59,307 bases of DNA. It comes from Lachnospiraceae bacterium (GTDB taxonomy: Bacteria > Bacillota > Clostridia > Lachnospirales > Lachnospiraceae). A program made the translations under genes and the position numbers. The notes beneath the pieces are model-generated. The model ran no database searches, was not told the DNA's origin, and saw only the letters and a program-made list of their open reading frames with translations. This document shows, piece by piece, positions 35,492 through 44,175 of the stretch (the first letter of the stretch is position 1; each line of letters starts with the position of its first letter). The stretch is taken from positions 1 through 59,307 of the forward strand of contig JAILQS010000118.1 of assembly GCA_024698865.1 (NCBI GenBank), given 5' to 3'.

Positions 35492-37606
35492 ATGGATATT
35501 AAATTTAATTACAGAGATTTATCTAAACTTGAGAAATTTGATTTATATATTGACAATATGACCAAAATCTTTCAGAGCGATTCCGTATTCAGTGACGGAA
35601 CGGAACGTTTTCGCTGCCCGGCGGAGCCTATGCCGGGAGACCGTGTGAAATTAGCTATCCGGACAGCAAGAGACAATGTTGATAAGGTTATTCTTGTAAT
35701 AAATGACGAACGGATAGAGATGGAGATTGGTGAAAGTGATATGTTCTTTGACTACTACGAGGCATACGTGGATGTAGGCGAAGAGAACATGTACTATTAT
35801 TATGAAATTGTGTCCAACACCCTGCAGTGCTATTACACGAGACGTGGTGTGTCAAAGACCGCGGAAAAAGAATTCTATTTTACCCTGATGCCCGGGTTTG
35901 TTACGCCGGACTGGGCAAAGGGTGCGGTGTTCTATCAGATATTTGTGGACCGGTTTTATAATGGCGACCGTTCCAATGACGTTGAGACCAATGAGTATAT
36001 TTATATAAATGAAGGAACGGTACGTGTAAATGATATTACGAAGTACCCTTCCGCAATGGATGTCCGCGAGTTTTACGGTGGAGATCTGAAGGGGGTAATG
36101 GAGAAGCTTGATTATCTCAAAGATCTGGGCGTGGATGTTATTTATCTTAACCCGATTTTTGTTTCCCCTTCCAATCACAAGTACGACATTCAGGATTATG
36201 ATTATGTAGATCCGCATTATGGCGTGATTATAGACGACGGTGGTGAAGTGCTGGAGGATGGCGCAACATCAAATGAACATGCGACCAAGTATATCAGACG
36301 AGTTACGAACAAAAGAAATCTTGAGGCAAGTAACGAACTATTCATCCGACTTGTGGATGCTATCCATGAAAGAGGAATGAAAGTAATATTGGATGGCGTG
36401 TTTAATCATTGTGGTTCCTTTAACAAATGGTTGGATCGTGAGAAGATTTACTCCGGACAGGAAGGTTATCCGAATGGGGCCTATGTGGATGAAAGAAGTC
36501 CGTATCATACGTATTTCCGATTTTTAAACAGCTTACAGTGGCCGGATAACAATAGTTATGAAGGTTGGTGGGGGCATGATACCCTTCCGAAGCTTAATTA
36601 CGAGGAGTCGTATGAACTGTTTCAGGAGATTATGCGTATCGGTCGCAAATGGGTGTCACCGCCGTATAATGCAGACGGATGGAGACTGGATGTGGCAGCA
36701 GACCTGGGATTCTCTGTAGACTATAATCATTTCTTCTGGAAAAAGTTCCGGGAAAACGTAAAGAATGCCAACCCGAATGCAATCATACTGGCAGAGCATT
36801 ACGGTGATCCATCTTCTTGGTTAAGCGGAGACCAGTGGGATACTATTATGAACTATGATGCGTTTATGGAGCCGATTTCGTGGTTTTTGACCGGGCTTGA
36901 GAAGCACAGCGATGAGTTTCGAGGTGATTTGCTGGGAAATGGCAAAGCATTTAAAGAGACTATGATTTATAATATGGCGAAAATGAATACACAGTCGCTT
37001 CAGGTATCCATGAACGAATTGTCCAATCACGACCATTCAAGATTCCTGACACGAACAAACCGGAGGGTTGGGCGTTTGGCAACACTGGGACCGGTTGCTG
37101 CGGAGGAGAATATCAACAAAGCGGTTTTTATGCTTGGAGTTGTGATTCAGATGACCTGGCCGGGTGCGCCGACGGTTTACTATGGTGACGAAGCGGGGCT
37201 TTGCGGTTGGACGGACCCGGATAATCGAAGAGCTTATCCATGGGGAAGAGAAGATGAACGATTGCTCCAATTTCATAAAGAGATCATTTCGATACACAAA
37301 GATTATGATGCACTTAAGAAGGGGTCGCTTAAGTTTTTGGCAGCCGACCAGGATTTGCTGGCGTATGGGCGTTTTCTGGGAGAGGAAAAGATTATTGTTG
37401 TCATTAACAGTGCCACAGAGGATCGTCCGGTCAAACTGTTCCTTCGCGGAATGGGAATCGACGATATGGAAATGGTACTCAAACTTATGGAGACAGCAGA
37501 CGGACAATTCTCCAGAAAGACGCGTTCTTATGATGTGAGGTCAGGTTATATTCACATGGATATGAGGCCACAGTCCTCCGTGATTTTGAAAGTATTTAAC
37601 AGATAG
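35492..37606 (+). CDS. GH13 alpha-glucan hydrolase (neopullulanase/cyclomaltodextrinase-like)
   Basis: Cytoplasmic alpha-amylase-family enzyme of about 704 residues that probably cleaves imported maltodextrins, cyclodextrins or pullulan fragments. An N-terminal CBM34-like beta domain (about 1-135) precedes the catalytic barrel (about 150-590) and a C-terminal beta domain. Catalytic residues are the nucleophile Asp in ADGWRLDVAADL, the acid/base Glu in IILAEHYGD and the stabiliser Asp in ELSNHDHSRF; conserved region I is DGVFNHCG. There is no signal peptide, so it is intracellular. AGGTAGG suits the ATG at 35492 better than the one at 35486. It leads a run with the radical SAM and nth genes. 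Confidence 0.9.
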   Translation: MDIKFNYRDLSKLEKFDLYIDNMTKIFQSDSVFSDGTERFRCPAEPMPGDRVKLAIRTARDNVDKVILVINDERIEMEIGESDMFFDYYEAYVDVGEENMYYYYEIVSNTLQCYYTRRGVSKTAEKEFYFTLMPGFVTPDWAKGAVFYQIFVDRFYNGDRSNDVETNEYIYINEGTVRVNDITKYPSAMDVREFYGGDLKGVMEKLDYLKDLGVDVIYLNPIFVSPSNHKYDIQDYDYVDPHYGVIIDDGGEVLEDGATSNEHATKYIRRVTNKRNLEASNELFIRLVDAIHERGMKVILDGVFNHCGSFNKWLDREKIYSGQEGYPNGAYVDERSPYHTYFRFLNSLQWPDNNSYEGWWGHDTLPKLNYEESYELFQEIMRIGRKWVSPPYNADGWRLDVAADLGFSVDYNHFFWKKFRENVKNANPNAIILAEHYGDPSSWLSGDQWDTIMNYDAFMEPISWFLTGLEKHSDEFRGDLLGNGKAFKETMIYNMAKMNTQSLQVSMNELSNHDHSRFLTRTNRRVGRLATLGPVAAEENINKAVFMLGVVIQMTWPGAPTVYYGDEAGLCGWTDPDNRRAYPWGREDERLLQFHKEIISIHKDYDALKKGSLKFLAADQDLLAYGRFLGEEKIIVVINSATEDRPVKLFLRGMGIDDMEMVLKLMETADGQFSRKTRSYDVRSGYIHMDMRPQSSVILKVFNR

Positions 37607-37624
37607 AATGATTGAGGAAATAAA

Positions 37625-39457
37625 ATGAAAGAAAATAAGATACTGTTAGTTGCAGTGAATGCAAAGTACATTCATTCGAATCTGGCTGTTTACAGTTTAC
37701 GTGCTTTTGCACAGACACATTCCAAATGGAACTCTAAAGCTCATTCTGAAAAGAATGGGCTTTATAAAACGGAATTGTTGGAAGTAACCATCAACAATTA
37801 TGTGCCGGATATTTTAAGAGAAATCTATTTGAGACAGCCAACCGTGATTGCATTTTCCTGCTATATATGGAATATAGAAATCATCCGCCAGTTGGTGCGG
37901 GAACTGAACAAAGTATTGCCAGAGGTGCCAATATGGTTAGGCGGTCCGGAAGTTTCGTACAATCCAAAGGAGCAGCTTCTGATGGACAAGGAGTTGCCGG
38001 TAAAAGGAATCATGGTCGGCGAAGGGGAAGTGACCTTCACGAGACTGGTGGATTATTATAATGCGTTGGAGATGGGAGAAGCGACGACACTTTCGGATAT
38101 TCCGGGGATTGTTTACCTGGAAAACAATGAGATTGTGGATAACGGCATGGGAATTGCGCCGGATATGGATCAGCTGGAATTCCCGTATTGGAACATTATC
38201 GACGATTTTGAAAATAAGATTATTTATTATGAAACGAGTAGAGGCTGTCCGTACCGATGCAGTTACTGCTTATCTTCCATAGAAAAAGGAATCCGTATAC
38301 GAAGTTTTTCGATTGTGGAGAAGGAGCTTGCGTTTTTCCTTGCGCATAAAATACCACAGGTAAAATTCATTGATCGAACGTTTAATGCCATACACGAACA
38401 TGCCATGGCAATTTGGACATATATTAAAGAGCATGATAACGGCGTGACCAATTTTCATTTTGAGATATCGGCAGATTTGCTCCAAGAGGATGAAATGGAA
38501 TTGCTGAATTCCATGCGACCGGGTCTGGTTCAGTTGGAAATCGGTGTACAATCCGTTCTTCCGGAGACGATAGAAGCGATACATCGGAAAATGGATTTGT
38601 CGAAACTGTCGTATGCGGTGAATAAAGTAAATTCGGGAAAAAATATACATCAGCACCTGGACTTAATAGCAGGACTTCCATATGAAGACTATGCGAAGTT
38701 CCAGGAATCCTTTAACTACGTGTATGCGCTCAGACCGGAACAATTGCAGCTTGGCTTTTTGAAAATGCTAAAAGGGGCGGGAATATACGAAGAGCAGGAT
38801 AAATATCAGATAAAATTCTCTTCCATGGCTCCGTACGAGGTACTCTCAACACAGTGGCTGTCCTACGGGGATATTCTGGAACTGAAGAAAGTGGAAGAGA
38901 TGGTAGAGGTTTATTACAACAGTGGTCAGTTTGGCTATGTGATTGGGTATCTGGAGCACCATTTTGACACGCCGTTTCAGTTATATAAAGAACTGGGAGA
39001 TTATTATCAGGAGAAAGGCTTCCGGCTTCTAAAACATAATCGATACAGTCGTTATGAGATTATTATGCAATTTGCAAAGGAACGGTTACGACAGACAAAA
39101 GAACAGGAAGAACTTATGGAACAGCTTGTGGTGTATGATTTGTATGCCAGGGAGAATATGAAAAATCATCCTCCAATCGGAGCAGATATGGAACAATGGA
39201 AGAAAGAAGTGCATCTGTTTTATCAAGATGAAAGGAAAATGGAGCAGTATCTTCCAAATTACAAAAAATATACGGGCAAGCAGGCAGAGCGAATGACACA
39301 TATGGAGTATTTTACTTATGATTTGCAGGCTGCGACAAAGAACGGACAGTGTGTGCCAAAGGAAAGCTTCCTTTTGTTTGACTATGAGCAGAGGAATCCG
39401 TTAAATAAAGAGGCGCGTACAGTATTGTTGACGGAGGACGAATTTAGAACATTATGA
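37625..39457 (+). CDS. B12-binding domain radical SAM protein (DUF4080 type)
   Basis: Iron-sulfur enzyme of 610 residues with no assigned reaction. Residues 5-140 form a cobalamin-binding-like Rossmann domain (VNAKYIHSNLAVYSLRAF, WLGGPEVSYNP). The radical SAM barrel follows, with the cluster cysteines in SRGCPYRCSYCLSS (CxxxCxxC). The C-terminal 170 residues match the DUF4080 region seen in Firmicutes members. TGAGGAAAT precedes the ATG. It overlaps nth by four bases (ATGA), so it is translated with a DNA repair enzyme, but I see no functional link. Confidence 0.87.
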   Translation: MKENKILLVAVNAKYIHSNLAVYSLRAFAQTHSKWNSKAHSEKNGLYKTELLEVTINNYVPDILREIYLRQPTVIAFSCYIWNIEIIRQLVRELNKVLPEVPIWLGGPEVSYNPKEQLLMDKELPVKGIMVGEGEVTFTRLVDYYNALEMGEATTLSDIPGIVYLENNEIVDNGMGIAPDMDQLEFPYWNIIDDFENKIIYYETSRGCPYRCSYCLSSIEKGIRIRSFSIVEKELAFFLAHKIPQVKFIDRTFNAIHEHAMAIWTYIKEHDNGVTNFHFEISADLLQEDEMELLNSMRPGLVQLEIGVQSVLPETIEAIHRKMDLSKLSYAVNKVNSGKNIHQHLDLIAGLPYEDYAKFQESFNYVYALRPEQLQLGFLKMLKGAGIYEEQDKYQIKFSSMAPYEVLSTQWLSYGDILELKKVEEMVEVYYNSGQFGYVIGYLEHHFDTPFQLYKELGDYYQEKGFRLLKHNRYSRYEIIMQFAKERLRQTKEQEELMEQLVVYDLYARENMKNHPPIGADMEQWKKEVHLFYQDERKMEQYLPNYKKYTGKQAERMTHMEYFTYDLQAATKNGQCVPKESFLLFDYEQRNPLNKEARTVLLTEDEFRTL

Positions 39458-40083
39458 AAGAAAAAGAAAGAGTACAAAAAATACTGGATCTTTTAGATGA
39501 GCATTATACAACAGAATACAAGTGCTATCTGGAGTACAACACGCCCTGGCAGTTACTGATTGCCGTTATTTTGAGTGCACAGTGTACGGACGCCAGAGTA
39601 AATATTGTGACCAGAGACTTATTTCAAAAGTATCCGACGTTGGAAGCATTTGCGAATGCTGATGTGGGGGAAATGGAAAAAGATATTCACTCGATTGGCT
39701 TCTATAAGAATAAAGCGAGAAATATTATTCTGTGTGCAAGAAAACTTGTGAGAGAGTTCGGGGGAGTGGTCCCGGATACAATGGAGGAACTTCTTACCCT
39801 GAATGGAGTAGGAAGAAAGACTGCCAATGTTATTCTGGGTAATATTTACCATAAACCGAGCATTGTGGTAGACACACATGTGAAAAGAATATCGAAAAAA
39901 CTTGGATTTACAAAGGAAGAGGATCCGGAAAAAATAGAATATGATTTGATGAAGATTTTGCCGGAAGATCACTGGATTTTATATAATATTCAGATCATTA
40001 CACACGGGAGAGGACTTTGTACTGCGCGAAGCCCTCAGTGTGAAAAATGTTTTCTGCTATCCTATTGTCAATTAAAAAAGTGA
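39454..40083 (+). CDS. nth: Endonuclease III
   Basis: DNA glycosylase/AP lyase that removes oxidised pyrimidines. The 209-residue protein has the helix-hairpin-helix LNGVGRKTANVILG with the catalytic lysine, the catalytic aspartate in VVDTHVKRIS and a C-terminal 4Fe-4S cluster C-x6-C-x2-C-x5-C (CTARSPQCEKCFLLSYC). All key residues are present. The start overlaps the previous stop by four bases. Confidence 0.96.
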   Translation: MKEKERVQKILDLLDEHYTTEYKCYLEYNTPWQLLIAVILSAQCTDARVNIVTRDLFQKYPTLEAFANADVGEMEKDIHSIGFYKNKARNIILCARKLVREFGGVVPDTMEELLTLNGVGRKTANVILGNIYHKPSIVVDTHVKRISKKLGFTKEEDPEKIEYDLMKILPEDHWILYNIQIITHGRGLCTARSPQCEKCFLLSYCQLKK

Positions 40084-40134
40084 CTTGCTTTATCAAAAAT
40101 GTGTGATACACTAGTAGGCGTAGCATAAATTAGA

Positions 40135-40749
40135 TTATGAAAGATATTTGCGTAAAGTCGTGAGAACACTGTCCTTCCGGACGCTGTTCAAATCTGATAC
40201 GATGTCGATTAAATGCTCAATTCCTAAGGTGTTTCCTTCGTTGGCATATAATTCGCCCAGACGCAGATATACGTTGCTGGTATCCGCATGCAAGGATGCC
40301 GCATATTCAAATACAAGTTTTGCATGATCGAAATTATCCGCTTCAAAAAGGTATTCGCCCCATTCATTCAGGGCAATGATAAAGGAAGTATAGTTAAGGT
40401 CGTACTCTGAGAGCTTCTTAAAATTACCGACGCCGTAGCTTAGTTTGAGTTCGGTATTGGAGTAATTGCTTAAGTCGACCATCGTCGTATTTTCAAATAC
40501 TTTGACGTCTGCTTCAAGGTTTAAAAGTGTTTTGTCTTCTATATCGGAGTCTTCCGGTGTAAATGGCAGGGAAGACAGATCTACTGTGACATAAGGCAGA
40601 TTTGAGATGTCTGAGTTGCGGGTGCTGTTCGCTTGCATTTCCTTATCCCAAAAGTCTTTTTGCTGACTTTTGTCGCGGGAATCTGATTTGCGAAGCTCAT
40701 ATCCCAACCAGATAATAAACACGATAAAGATCAAAAAAAATATTGGCAT
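40135..40749 (-). CDS. Membrane-anchored TPR-like protein of unknown function
   Basis: I do not recognise a named family. The 204-residue protein starts with one strongly hydrophobic segment (residues 2-18), then a charged region and an acidic, low-complexity stretch to about 90. The C-terminal 90 residues are helical with a TPR-like pattern (ALNEWGEYLFEADNFDHAKL, then LRLGELYANEGN). It is probably a membrane-tethered adaptor. GAAAGGAATG precedes the ATG at 40749. It is a single gene convergent with nth; no clear terminator is seen in the 51 bases between them. Confidence 0.7.
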   Translation of the reverse strand: MPIFFLIFIVFIIWLGYELRKSDSRDKSQQKDFWDKEMQANSTRNSDISNLPYVTVDLSSLPFTPEDSDIEDKTLLNLEADVKVFENTTMVDLSNYSNTELKLSYGVGNFKKLSEYDLNYTSFIIALNEWGEYLFEADNFDHAKLVFEYAASLHADTSNVYLRLGELYANEGNTLGIEHLIDIVSDLNSVRKDSVLTTLRKYLS

Positions 40750-40875
40750 AACACATTCCTTTCAAAAAATTGAAGAATTAATTTTTTAGCAAAACTATTA
40801 TAACAGAACTGTAACATAATTGCATTAGTATATCATTCGGTAGAAATGTAAAGAAAGAAGAAAAGAGGGAGCAAC

Positions 40876-40977
40876 ATGAATTTTAACAAACGTAAAAACC
40901 AAAAGATAATTTCATCTATAATTATTGCTATCATCATTTTGTCTATGGTAGTACCAATGTTTTTACAAGTAATTTAG
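40876..40977 (+). CDS. 33-residue single-span membrane peptide
   Basis: A short frame from ATG 40876 to TAG 40977 has a good AGAGGGA site six bases upstream. The peptide has a basic N terminus (FNKRKNQK) and one hydrophobic helix rich in Ile (about residues 11-30). It ends 23 bases before the VanW-domain gene and is in the same direction, so they may share a transcript. Nothing identifies its role; similar basic-plus-one-helix micropeptides are widespread in Firmicutes. The start signal and position support a real gene. Confidence 0.6.
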   Translation: MNFNKRKNQKIISSIIIAIIILSMVVPMFLQVI

Positions 40978-41000
40978 CGTGTGAAGGGGATTGATGTAAG

Positions 41001-42548
41001 ATGATTAAATTAAAAAAATTAGCAGTTGTAGCGGGAACTTCCTGCGTAGTATTATTGACAGTTACCGCCGGATACAAAGCATTCGCACAGAGTACGGAGG
41101 AACCGACCATTAGTGAAGGGATTTATATTGAAACTCTGGATGTAGGTGGGATGACCGAAGAACAGGCGGTAAAAGCGTTGGATGAATATGCAGCAGATTT
41201 ATCTGACAAAGAAGTCGTTGTTACAGTAGGTGATAAAGAAACGAAAACAAGTCTTAAGGACCTTGGATATAAATGCAAAGAAAATGATACCGTAGAGGAA
41301 GCAATGGCATACGGTAAAAGCGGTAACTTTATCAAAAGATACAAAGATATGAAGGATCTCAAAAATGAACCAAAAGTGTTCGAACTTGAATTTGGACTTG
41401 AGATGGATAAGGTTACAGAGTTTGTAGCGGATAAATGTGTAAAATTTGAACAAAAGCCTGTAAATGCGAAGCTTTCCAGAGAAAATGGCAAGTTTATCGT
41501 TACAGAATCCAAGACAGGAATTGCAGTAGATGCAGATGCTACCGCAAAGGCAATTGTGTCAGCAGTAGAAGAGGATGATATTAAGAATACAGAAGTAAAA
41601 GTAGAAGCTGTTGTAACGACAAAGGAACCAAAGTATACTTCTGAGCAGTTAAAACTCTGCAAGGACGTATTGGGTACGTTCTCTACAACATATGCAAGTT
41701 CATCTTCCTCACGAGCAAATAATCTTGCAAATGGTGCTCGTTTGATTAATGGAAGTATTATCTGGCCGGGAAAGACATTCTCAACCAGTAAAACAATGTC
41801 TCCAATTACGGTTGCAAACGGATATACCATTGCCGGCGCATACCAGAATGGTGTTGTAGTTGACAGTGTAGGCGGTGGAGTTTGCCAGGTTGCAACGACA
41901 CTTTACAATGCAGCACTTCTTTCAGAACTTGAAATCGTAGAAAGAGCAAACCATTCCATGATTGTAGGTTATGTAAAACCTTCTATGGATGCAGCTATTT
42001 CCGGTGATTACAAAGACCTTAAGATAAAGAATAATACAGATGCTCCGATTTATATTGAAGGACATACCGAAGGCAGAACGATTACATTTACGATATACGG
42101 ACATGAGACACGAGATACTTCAAAGCGTACGATTGAGTATGAATCAGAAGTTATATCTACGATTTCTCCGGGTGGAGAGGTTGTAAAGAAAGACTCCAGC
42201 AAACCAAAGACATATCGTCATGTGGAGCAGAGTGCGCACATCGGATATGTTGCAAGACTCTGGAAAATTGTCTACGAAAACGGTAAACAGGTAAGTAGAG
42301 AAAAGGTAAATGACAGCTCCTACAAGGCAGAACCGGCACACGTAGTAGTTGGAACGAAAGACACGAAGCCTTCACCGTCACCGAAGAAAGATAATAAGAA
42401 AGACAATAAAAAAGATACGAAAAAAGATAACAACAACAAAAAGAATGATACCAAGAAAACTCCGGCTCCTGCACCAACACAGGCGCCAGCTCCGGATCCG
42501 ACACCGGATGCACCGGAGACGCCGGACAATTCAGAGGGAACAGAATAA
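41001..42548 (+). CDS. Exported VanW/peptidoglycan-binding domain protein
   Basis: A 515-residue cell-envelope protein. It has a signal peptide or N-terminal anchor (residues 1-30, ending near AFAQS), putative peptidoglycan-binding repeats (PF12229 type, about 35-210) and a VanW domain (about 225-360) with the family core GKTFSTSKTMSPITVANGY and VGGGVCQVATTLYNAAL. A beta-rich G5-like piece follows to about 455. The tail is low complexity: first Lys/Asp/Asn repeats, then Pro/Ala/Thr, a wall-spanning type of sequence. VanW function is unknown; the family occurs near vancomycin resistance genes but is not itself resistance evidence. AAGGGGA precedes the start. Confidence 0.9.
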   Translation: MIKLKKLAVVAGTSCVVLLTVTAGYKAFAQSTEEPTISEGIYIETLDVGGMTEEQAVKALDEYAADLSDKEVVVTVGDKETKTSLKDLGYKCKENDTVEEAMAYGKSGNFIKRYKDMKDLKNEPKVFELEFGLEMDKVTEFVADKCVKFEQKPVNAKLSRENGKFIVTESKTGIAVDADATAKAIVSAVEEDDIKNTEVKVEAVVTTKEPKYTSEQLKLCKDVLGTFSTTYASSSSSRANNLANGARLINGSIIWPGKTFSTSKTMSPITVANGYTIAGAYQNGVVVDSVGGGVCQVATTLYNAALLSELEIVERANHSMIVGYVKPSMDAAISGDYKDLKIKNNTDAPIYIEGHTEGRTITFTIYGHETRDTSKRTIEYESEVISTISPGGEVVKKDSSKPKTYRHVEQSAHIGYVARLWKIVYENGKQVSREKVNDSSYKAEPAHVVVGTKDTKPSPSPKKDNKKDNKKDTKKDNNNKKNDTKKTPAPAPTQAPAPDPTPDAPETPDNSEGTE

Positions 42549-42560
42549 GAGATACAAAAG

Positions 42561-42588
42561 GAGGGTGACGATGTGCACCCTCTTTCTG
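42561..42588 (+). terminator. Terminator after the VanW-domain gene
   Basis: GAGGGTG (42561-42567) pairs with CACCCTC (42576-42582), followed by TTTCTGT. Confidence 0.75.
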
Positions 42589-42622
42589 TACATTATCATA
42601 GGATAAAGCCAGGAGGAACTTT

Positions 42623-43618
42623 GTGAAAGAAGGAAAGATTACAGAAAGTATATTGGAACGCTCTGTTCTGAAATTAATAGATGCATCGGATGAAAGTGTA
42701 ATACAGGGAGCCGGAGCCGGAAGGGATATTTCCGTCCTTGGCATGGATAAATTGCAGGCTGGAAAACTTGCGGTAGCAACGAATACGGTAACCGGCCCAC
42801 TCTGGAACCTTGGAAGACGAGGCGTTTACCGGGCGGCGAACAACTTTTTTTTATATGGCATTACGCCACTGGGCTACGAGATTAACCTGACGTTGCCTGC
42901 CAAACTGAGAGAACAGAAGCTCAAAAATATTATGACGGATATTCAGACGGCAGTGAAAGAAACAAAAGGCGAAATCATCGGTGGTCACACGATGTGTGTG
43001 GAAGGGCTTCCTTTCCCGATTCTGTCGGTAACGGTAATTGGAAAAGCGGATGGCGCGTTTGAAAAAGAGGAAAAGTCTACAGATAAAACGGGCGCAATCG
43101 TTATGACCAAATGGGCAGGAACCGAAGGCGGTGCCCTGATTGCAAAAGTCCGGGAAGAAGCGCTCCTAAAAAGATATTCGAAAGATTATCTGGAAAAGGT
43201 AAATGATTTTGGAGAGTTTTTGTCTATTGCGAAGGAATGCAGGATTGCGAGAGCGCAGCATGCAACGTATCTTCACGATATAGGGGAAGGCGGTGTTTTT
43301 GGTGCTCTTTGGGAGCTGTCAGACAAGACAGGATGCGGCTTTGAGGTTGACTTAAAGAAGATTTTGCTTCGCCAGGAAATCGTTGAAGTGTGCAATTTTA
43401 CGGATGTAAATCCATATAAACTTACCTCTGTAGGTTCACTGCTCTGTGTATCCAAAGAAGGGGAAAAACTGGTGGAAACATTGAAGGAAGCAGGGATAGA
43501 AGCTGCGATTATCGGTGAGTTAAAAGATTCCAATGATAAGATTATTCGCAATGAGGATGAAATTCGATATCTGGATTCACCAAAAAACGATGAATTTTTT
43601 AAAATATACCACTTATAA
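42623..43618 (+). CDS. AIR synthase-related (PurM/HypE-like) protein
   Basis: A 331-residue member of the PurM/HypE/ThiL/SelD superfamily of ATP-dependent enzymes. An N-terminal AIRS domain (about 40-150) and C-terminal AIRS_C domain (about 160-320) are recognisable, with GRDISVLGMDKL, GGHTMCVEGLPFPILSVTVIG and LHDIGEGGVFGALWELS. HypE proper ends in a conserved cysteine motif; here the C terminus ends FFKIYHL with no such Cys, so it is not a standard HypE. The reaction is unknown. GTG at 42623 follows AGGAGGAAC. An Lrp regulator and aminotransferase lie downstream behind their own promoter. Confidence 0.78.
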   Translation: MKEGKITESILERSVLKLIDASDESVIQGAGAGRDISVLGMDKLQAGKLAVATNTVTGPLWNLGRRGVYRAANNFFLYGITPLGYEINLTLPAKLREQKLKNIMTDIQTAVKETKGEIIGGHTMCVEGLPFPILSVTVIGKADGAFEKEEKSTDKTGAIVMTKWAGTEGGALIAKVREEALLKRYSKDYLEKVNDFGEFLSIAKECRIARAQHATYLHDIGEGGVFGALWELSDKTGCGFEVDLKKILLRQEIVEVCNFTDVNPYKLTSVGSLLCVSKEGEKLVETLKEAGIEAAIIGELKDSNDKIIRNEDEIRYLDSPKNDEFFKIYHL

Positions 43619-43631
43619 ATGGTGGGAATTA

Positions 43632-43640
43632 TGGTATAAT
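43632..43640 (+). promoter_or_regulatory. Extended -10 promoter of the Lrp-aminotransferase pair
   Basis: TGGTATAAT is a perfect extended -10 element, 41 bases before the Lrp-family gene. The -35 region is poor, as is usual for this promoter class. Confidence 0.55.
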
Positions 43641-43680
43641 AAAAGATAATACCTAAGGAGAAGGAAAAAGGAGAAAGAAA

Positions 43681-44175
43681 ATGAAGGATTTGCGAGAAGA
43701 TATTCTTAATGTGATAGAGACCAACAGCCGTATCTCCATGGAAGAGTTGGCGGTTCGGTTAGGTGCTGATAAAGAACAGGTGGTAGACGAGATTACTGCG
43801 ATGGAAAAAGAAGGCGTAATCTGTGGCTATAACACGCTGATTAACTGGGATAATATGGACTGTGATAAAGTAACGGCTCTCATTGAAATCAAAGTTACTC
43901 CACAAAGAGGACAGGGATTTGAAAAAATCGCAGAACGTATTTACAAATTTGACGAAGTAGAGAGTGTATATCTGATGTCCGGCGGATACGATCTGACTGT
44001 ATTTATCCGCGGTAAGAATATGAAAGAGATTTCCAACTTTGTATGGAACAAATTAGCTCCATTGGAGTCTGTAACAAGTACCGCAACTTACTTTGTACTC
44101 AAAAAATACAAGGAGCATGGAGTTGCACTTGTGAATACGGCAAAAGAGGATGAAAGGATGTTGATTGCACCATGA
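43681..44175 (+). CDS. Lrp/AsnC-family transcriptional regulator
   Basis: A 164-residue regulator with an N-terminal helix-turn-helix (about 5-50, RISMEELAVRLGADKEQV) and a C-terminal RAM/AsnC effector domain (about 65-145, with VESVYLMSGGYDLTVFIRG). Members sense amino acids or 2-oxoacids. The gene ends inside the start of an aminotransferase gene (four-base overlap ATGA), so it likely regulates or reports on that enzyme's amino acid. AAAAAGGAGAA precedes the ATG. Confidence 0.9.
   Translation: MKDLREDILNVIETNSRISMEELAVRLGADKEQVVDEITAMEKEGVICGYNTLINWDNMDCDKVTALIEIKVTPQRGQGFEKIAERIYKFDEVESVYLMSGGYDLTVFIRGKNMKEISNFVWNKLAPLESVTSTATYFVLKKYKEHGVALVNTAKEDERMLIAP

Noticed and set aside
41001-42548. 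Vancomycin resistance gene
   Set aside because: The VanW domain alone is a widespread envelope domain in Firmicutes; no vanHAX or vanRS genes are here.
42571-42606. An 11-codon frame with a near-perfect GGAGGGTGA site before its ATG
   Set aside because: The apparent ribosome site is the left arm of the terminator hairpin after the VanW-domain gene. The peptide has no features, so chance is likelier.
42157-42744. Minus-strand frame of 195 residues opposite the end of the VanW-domain gene
   Set aside because: It mirrors the repetitive Lys/Asp and Pro/Ala tail codons and crosses a terminator; no ribosome site or family match.
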